DNA from: Kutzneria viridogrisea
GTDB lineage: Bacteria > Actinomycetota > Actinomycetes > Mycobacteriales > Pseudonocardiaceae
Direction: 5' to 3'
NCBI GenBank assembly: GCA_014138725.1
Contig: JACJID010000005.1
Span: forward strand, 620,001 to 684,000
DNA: 64,000 nt
Each line of letters begins with the position of its first letter. The first letter of the stretch is position 1. Below the pieces are notes generated by a model that saw only the letters and a program-made list of their open reading frames with translations, made no database searches and was not told the DNA's origin. Below, in pieces: positions 60,998-64,000 of this stretch. Made by a program: the position numbers and the translations under genes.

Positions 60998-62431
60998 GTG
61001 ACGTCGAAGCCGCTCATCCCCAACGTGCTCGCCGCCCGCTACGCCTCGGGCCACCTCGTGCGGCTGTGGTCGCCGGAGCACAAGGTCGTGCTGGAGCGCC
61101 AGCTCTGGGTCGCCGTGCTGCGGGCACAGGCCGAGCTGGGCATCGACGTCCCGGAGCAGGCCGTCGCCGACTACGAGCGGGTGCTGGAGCAGGTCGACCT
61201 GGGTTCGATCGCCGAGCGCGAGCGGGTCACCCGGCACGACGTGAAGGCCCGCATCGAGGAGTTCAACGCGCTGGCCGGGCACGAGCACGTGCACAAGGGC
61301 ATGACCTCGCGCGACCTCACCGAGAACGTCGAGCAGTTGCAGATCCGCCAGTCGCTGGAGCACGTGCGCGGGCGGGTCGCCGCCGTGCTGGCCCGGCTGG
61401 CGCGGCTCGCGCTGGAGCACAGCGAGCTGGTGATGGCCGGGCGCTCGCACAACGTGGCCGCGCAGGCGACGACCCTGGGCAAGCGGTTCGCCACCGCCGC
61501 CGACGAGCTCATGGTGGGCTTCTCGCGGCTGGAGGAGCTGATCGCGCGCTACCCGTTGCGCGGGGTGAAGGGGCCGGTCGGCACCGCCCAGGACATGCTC
61601 GACCTGCTCGGCGGGGACTCCGCCAAGCTGGCGGAGCTGGAGCGGAAGGTGGCCGGGTTCCTGGGCTTCGAGCGGGTGCTCACCAGCGTTGGCCAGGTCT
61701 ACCCGCGCTCGCTGGACTTCGACGTGCTCTCCGCGCTGGTGCAGCTGGCCGCGGCCCCGTCCAGCCTGGCCAAGACGATCCGGCTGATGGCCGGGCACGA
61801 ACTGGTGACCGAGGGCTTCAAGCCGGGCCAGGTCGGCTCCAGTGCCATGCCGCACAAGATGAACACGCGCTCCTGCGAGCGGGTCAACGGGCTGGCGGTG
61901 ATCCTGCGCGGCTACCTGTCGATGACCGGGGAGCTGGCCGGTGACCAGTGGAACGAGGGGGACGTGTCCTGCTCGGTGGTGCGCAGGGTCGCGCTGCCCG
62001 ACGCGTTCTTCGCGCTGGACGGCCTGCTGGAGACCCTGCTGACGGTGCTCGACGAGTTCGGCGCCTACCCGGCCGTCGTGGCCCGCGAACTGGACCGTTA
62101 CCTGCCGTTCCTGGCCACCACGAAGGTGCTGATGGGCGCGGTGCGCGCGGGCGTTGGCCGGGAGACCGCGCACGAGGCGATCAAGGAGAACGCGGTGGCC
62201 GTGGCGCTGGCCATGCGCGAGCAGGGCGCCGAGCGCAACGACCTGCTGGACCGGCTGGCCGCCGACGAGCGCCTGCCGCTGGACCGCGCGCGGCTGGACG
62301 AGCTGCTGGCCGACCGGCTGTCCTTCACCGGGGTGGCCGGGGCCCAGGTGGACGCCGTTGTGGCCGAGGTCACCAAGCTGCTGGACCGCTTTCCGCAGGC
62401 AGCGGGGTACGTTCCCGAGCCGATCCTCTGA
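60998..62431 (+). CDS. purB: Adenylosuccinate lyase
   Basis: This 477-residue fumarase-superfamily lyase has VTRHDVKARIEEFN, the catalytic His in HKGMTSRDLTENVEQ, AGRSHNVAAQATTLGKRF and the signature GSSAMPHKMNTRSCERVNGL. It makes AICAR and AMP by removing fumarate. The family commonly uses this longer form in actinobacteria. The start is GTG 60998. With purA and purD it completes three purine genes in one 22-kb stretch. Confidence 0.95.
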   Translation: MTSKPLIPNVLAARYASGHLVRLWSPEHKVVLERQLWVAVLRAQAELGIDVPEQAVADYERVLEQVDLGSIAERERVTRHDVKARIEEFNALAGHEHVHKGMTSRDLTENVEQLQIRQSLEHVRGRVAAVLARLARLALEHSELVMAGRSHNVAAQATTLGKRFATAADELMVGFSRLEELIARYPLRGVKGPVGTAQDMLDLLGGDSAKLAELERKVAGFLGFERVLTSVGQVYPRSLDFDVLSALVQLAAAPSSLAKTIRLMAGHELVTEGFKPGQVGSSAMPHKMNTRSCERVNGLAVILRGYLSMTGELAGDQWNEGDVSCSVVRRVALPDAFFALDGLLETLLTVLDEFGAYPAVVARELDRYLPFLATTKVLMGAVRAGVGRETAHEAIKENAVAVALAMREQGAERNDLLDRLAADERLPLDRARLDELLADRLSFTGVAGAQVDAVVAEVTKLLDRFPQAAGYVPEPIL

Positions 62432-62452
62432 TCCGAGGGGTAGCTTCGGGCC

Positions 62453-63286
62453 ATGGTGCACGTCTCGGCTTTGGTCAGCTACCCGGTGAAGGGCTGTGCG
62501 GGAACCCCGCTGGACACGGCGGCGGTCTGGGACATCGGTCTGCAACACGACCGGACGTTCATGGTGGTGGACGCGGAGGGCAGGTTCCGCAGCCAGCGCA
62601 ACGACCCGAACATGGCTCGCATCAGGCCGACCGTGCTGGACGGTGGGGCCCGGCTCGAGCTGTCCGCAGCTGGGGTCGAGGATCTGGTGGTGGAGGTCCG
62701 GCCGCTGGCGCCCCGTCGCCGGGTGCTGGTGCAGCGGACCGAGGTGACCGCCGCCGACCAGGGTGACGAGGCGGCCGAGTGGTTCAGCGCGGTGCTGGGC
62801 AACCCGAGCCGCCTGGTCACGGTCGCGCCCGAGCACGAGCGGGTCAGCGCCGGCGAGTACGAGGGCACGGCCGCCTTCGCCGACGCGCACGCCCTGCTGA
62901 TCGCCTCCGAGGCCTCGCTGGACGAGCTGAACTCGCGCATCCTGGCGCGCGGTGCCGCCCCGGTGCCGATGGACCGGTTCCGGCCCAACATCGTGCTCAC
63001 CGGCTGGCCGGAGCCGCACACCGAGGACCGGGCCCGTCGGCTGTCCATCGGTACCGCCGAGTTCGGCTACGCCAAGCTGTGCGTGCGCTGCACCGTGCCG
63101 ATGGTCGACCAGGACACCGGGCGCAGGGCGGGGCCCGAGCCCATCCGCACGCTCGCCGACTACCGGCGCGATCCCGGTGGCGGCGTCACCTTCGGCATGA
63201 AGGCCGCCGTGCTGCGCACCGGTTCGCTCTCCGTTGGCGACGAGGTCTGCGTGGACCGGTGGGCGGAACTCAGCCCGGCGAGCTGA
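62453..63286 (+). CDS. MOSC domain protein (YcbX/mARC-like)
   Basis: This 277-residue protein has an N-terminal beta-barrel MOSC_N domain (VSALVSYPVKGCAGTPLD) and a C-terminal MOSC domain. The conserved Cys is in YAKLCVRCTVPMVDQDTG. MOSC proteins bind a molybdenum cofactor and reduce N-hydroxylated compounds, or handle sulfur. ATG 62453 is the start. It overlaps the opposing gene by 17 bases. Confidence 0.87.
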   Translation: MVHVSALVSYPVKGCAGTPLDTAAVWDIGLQHDRTFMVVDAEGRFRSQRNDPNMARIRPTVLDGGARLELSAAGVEDLVVEVRPLAPRRRVLVQRTEVTAADQGDEAAEWFSAVLGNPSRLVTVAPEHERVSAGEYEGTAAFADAHALLIASEASLDELNSRILARGAAPVPMDRFRPNIVLTGWPEPHTEDRARRLSIGTAEFGYAKLCVRCTVPMVDQDTGRRAGPEPIRTLADYRRDPGGGVTFGMKAAVLRTGSLSVGDEVCVDRWAELSPAS

Positions 63287-63767
63287 TCCGCCGCGCCTCC
63301 TCGCGGATCCGGTCCACGTAGAACTGCCTCGGCACGCTCCACACCGGACACCACGAGTCGTACTCGCCGAGCCAGCTCGCCAACCCGGTGAGCTCGTCGG
63401 GACGCCCCAGCTTGTGCCAGCACTCGACCAGCCTGCGCGCCCCGGTCACCGCGTCCAGTTCGTCCTCGGCGACCAGCCGCGCGAGCCAGCGCACCAGGGT
63501 CCACCGGTCGCTGGTCGGGTCGTGGCCGAGGCCGGGCGCGAGCGCCAGTTCGGCGACCACCCCGTCGAACACCCCCGCCGCCTCGGACCGCTCCTGCTCG
63601 CCCAGCCCGGCGAGTACGCCCAGCGAGGGCGAGTCGACACCCGCGAGCACCGCGTCCAGCCCGGCCCTGATCAGCAGATCGGCGTCGACCTCGTCGCCTG
63701 CCATCCGCTCGATCGCCAGCATCCGCAGGCGTTCCAGCGCCGCGGCCTGCCCGTCGAGGGCCGTCAC
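63270..63767 (-). CDS. Hypothetical protein
   Basis: This 165-residue, mostly helical acidic protein begins VTALDGQAAALERLRMLAIE and ends with WCPVWSVPRQFYVDRIREEA. No domain is recognised. GTG 63767 is a likely start. The gene follows another on the same strand at 63809, so an operon is probable. Confidence 0.6.
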   Translation of the reverse strand: MTALDGQAAALERLRMLAIERMAGDEVDADLLIRAGLDAVLAGVDSPSLGVLAGLGEQERSEAAGVFDGVVAELALAPGLGHDPTSDRWTLVRWLARLVAEDELDAVTGARRLVECWHKLGRPDELTGLASWLGEYDSWCPVWSVPRQFYVDRIREEARRISSPG

Positions 63768-63808
63768 CGGCACAGGATGCGCCCGGCACCCCGGTTCGCG
63801 CCAGACCC

Positions 63809-64000
63809 TCAGCTGCGCAACTCCACCCGCCACACGGGTTGCTCCGCCGCGAGCACCTGCTCCAGACCGCCGACCAGCCACAGGTGCAGCTGTCCGTCCT
63901 CGGCGAAGTGCAGCGCCTCCACCTGCCCCACCGGCCCCGCGGAGCCGTACAGCCGGACCCACTCGCCGGGCCGCAGCTCGCCCGCCGGGTCGAGCCGGGT
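63809..64000 (-). CDS. C-terminal part of a hypothetical gene (partial)
   Basis: The minus-strand frame is open from the window edge to a TGA at 63809-63811 and gives 63 residues: DPAGELRPGEWVRLYGSAG, then VEALHFAEDGQLHLWLVGGL and AAEQPVWRVELRS. The short beta-strand pattern resembles an SH3-like or OB fold, but the family is not recognised. Confidence 0.55.
   Translation of the reverse strand, partial: TRLDPAGELRPGEWVRLYGSAGPVGQVEALHFAEDGQLHLWLVGGLEQVLAAEQPVWRVELRS

Overview
The window is high-GC actinobacterial DNA, with most codons ending in G or C and frequent GTG and TTG starts. A type VII secretion substrate operon (EspG, PPE-like, DUF3558 and EspC-like proteins) points to Pseudonocardiaceae or a close relative; this placement is inference. 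I saw no rRNA, tRNA, CRISPR array or insertion sequence, and no gene-free stretch longer than 300 bases.

Layout. 1-3289: a fructose/ribose-type sugar ABC transporter operon with two sugar kinases. 3417-7605: an HxlR regulator divergent from an epoxide-hydrolase-like gene, a CoA-binding protein, a secreted glycosidase-like protein and DedA number 1. 7697-10758: a MarR-controlled drug exporter with an unusual C-terminal extension. 10894-15618: a GlcD-like flavin dehydrogenase, a quinone reductase and a TetR-controlled flavin monooxygenase. 15720-18310: DedA number 2, an Ala-rich tail-anchored protein and a hydrolase. 18350-23043: an amino-sugar (aga/nag type) catabolic operon divergent from its DeoR regulator. 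23176-27656: a SigE-family sigma factor, a YciI-like protein, an SDR, an aldo/keto reductase and a second flavin monooxygenase. 27891-31646: an MFS transporter, a diguanylate cyclase and an NlpC/P60 wall hydrolase. 31907-42448: the actinobacterial fba to purA neighbourhood (fba, DedA number 3, a probable OlsB/OlsA ornithine-lipid pair, two paralogous membrane proteins, DUF3151, FUSC, a secreted HNH nuclease and purA). 42848-46695: a sulfonate uptake and desulfonation operon (ssuCBAD) behind a cysteine-type leader peptide. 46755-50893: a quinone oxidoreductase, an Na+/H+ antiporter, a UBP zinc-finger protein and purD. 51001-55690: the type VII substrate operon, ending in a WXG100-lytic transglycosylase fusion. 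55735-64000: an aminotransferase, a small membrane protein, an HAD protein, threonine aldolase, a sigma factor with a membrane partner, TetR, purB and a MOSC protein.

The most unusual material lies between genes. Two loci carry arrays of GGGACTCG repeated at exactly 21 bp. Two convergent gene ends carry the same roughly 110-bp element with a hairpin and a pair of DnaA-box-like sites 18 bp apart. A short element that encodes a micro-ORF (MSELASE...) occurs at three gene junctions; at two it is joined to both neighbours by ATGA overlaps, and at the third it is fused to the N-terminus of an HAD protein.
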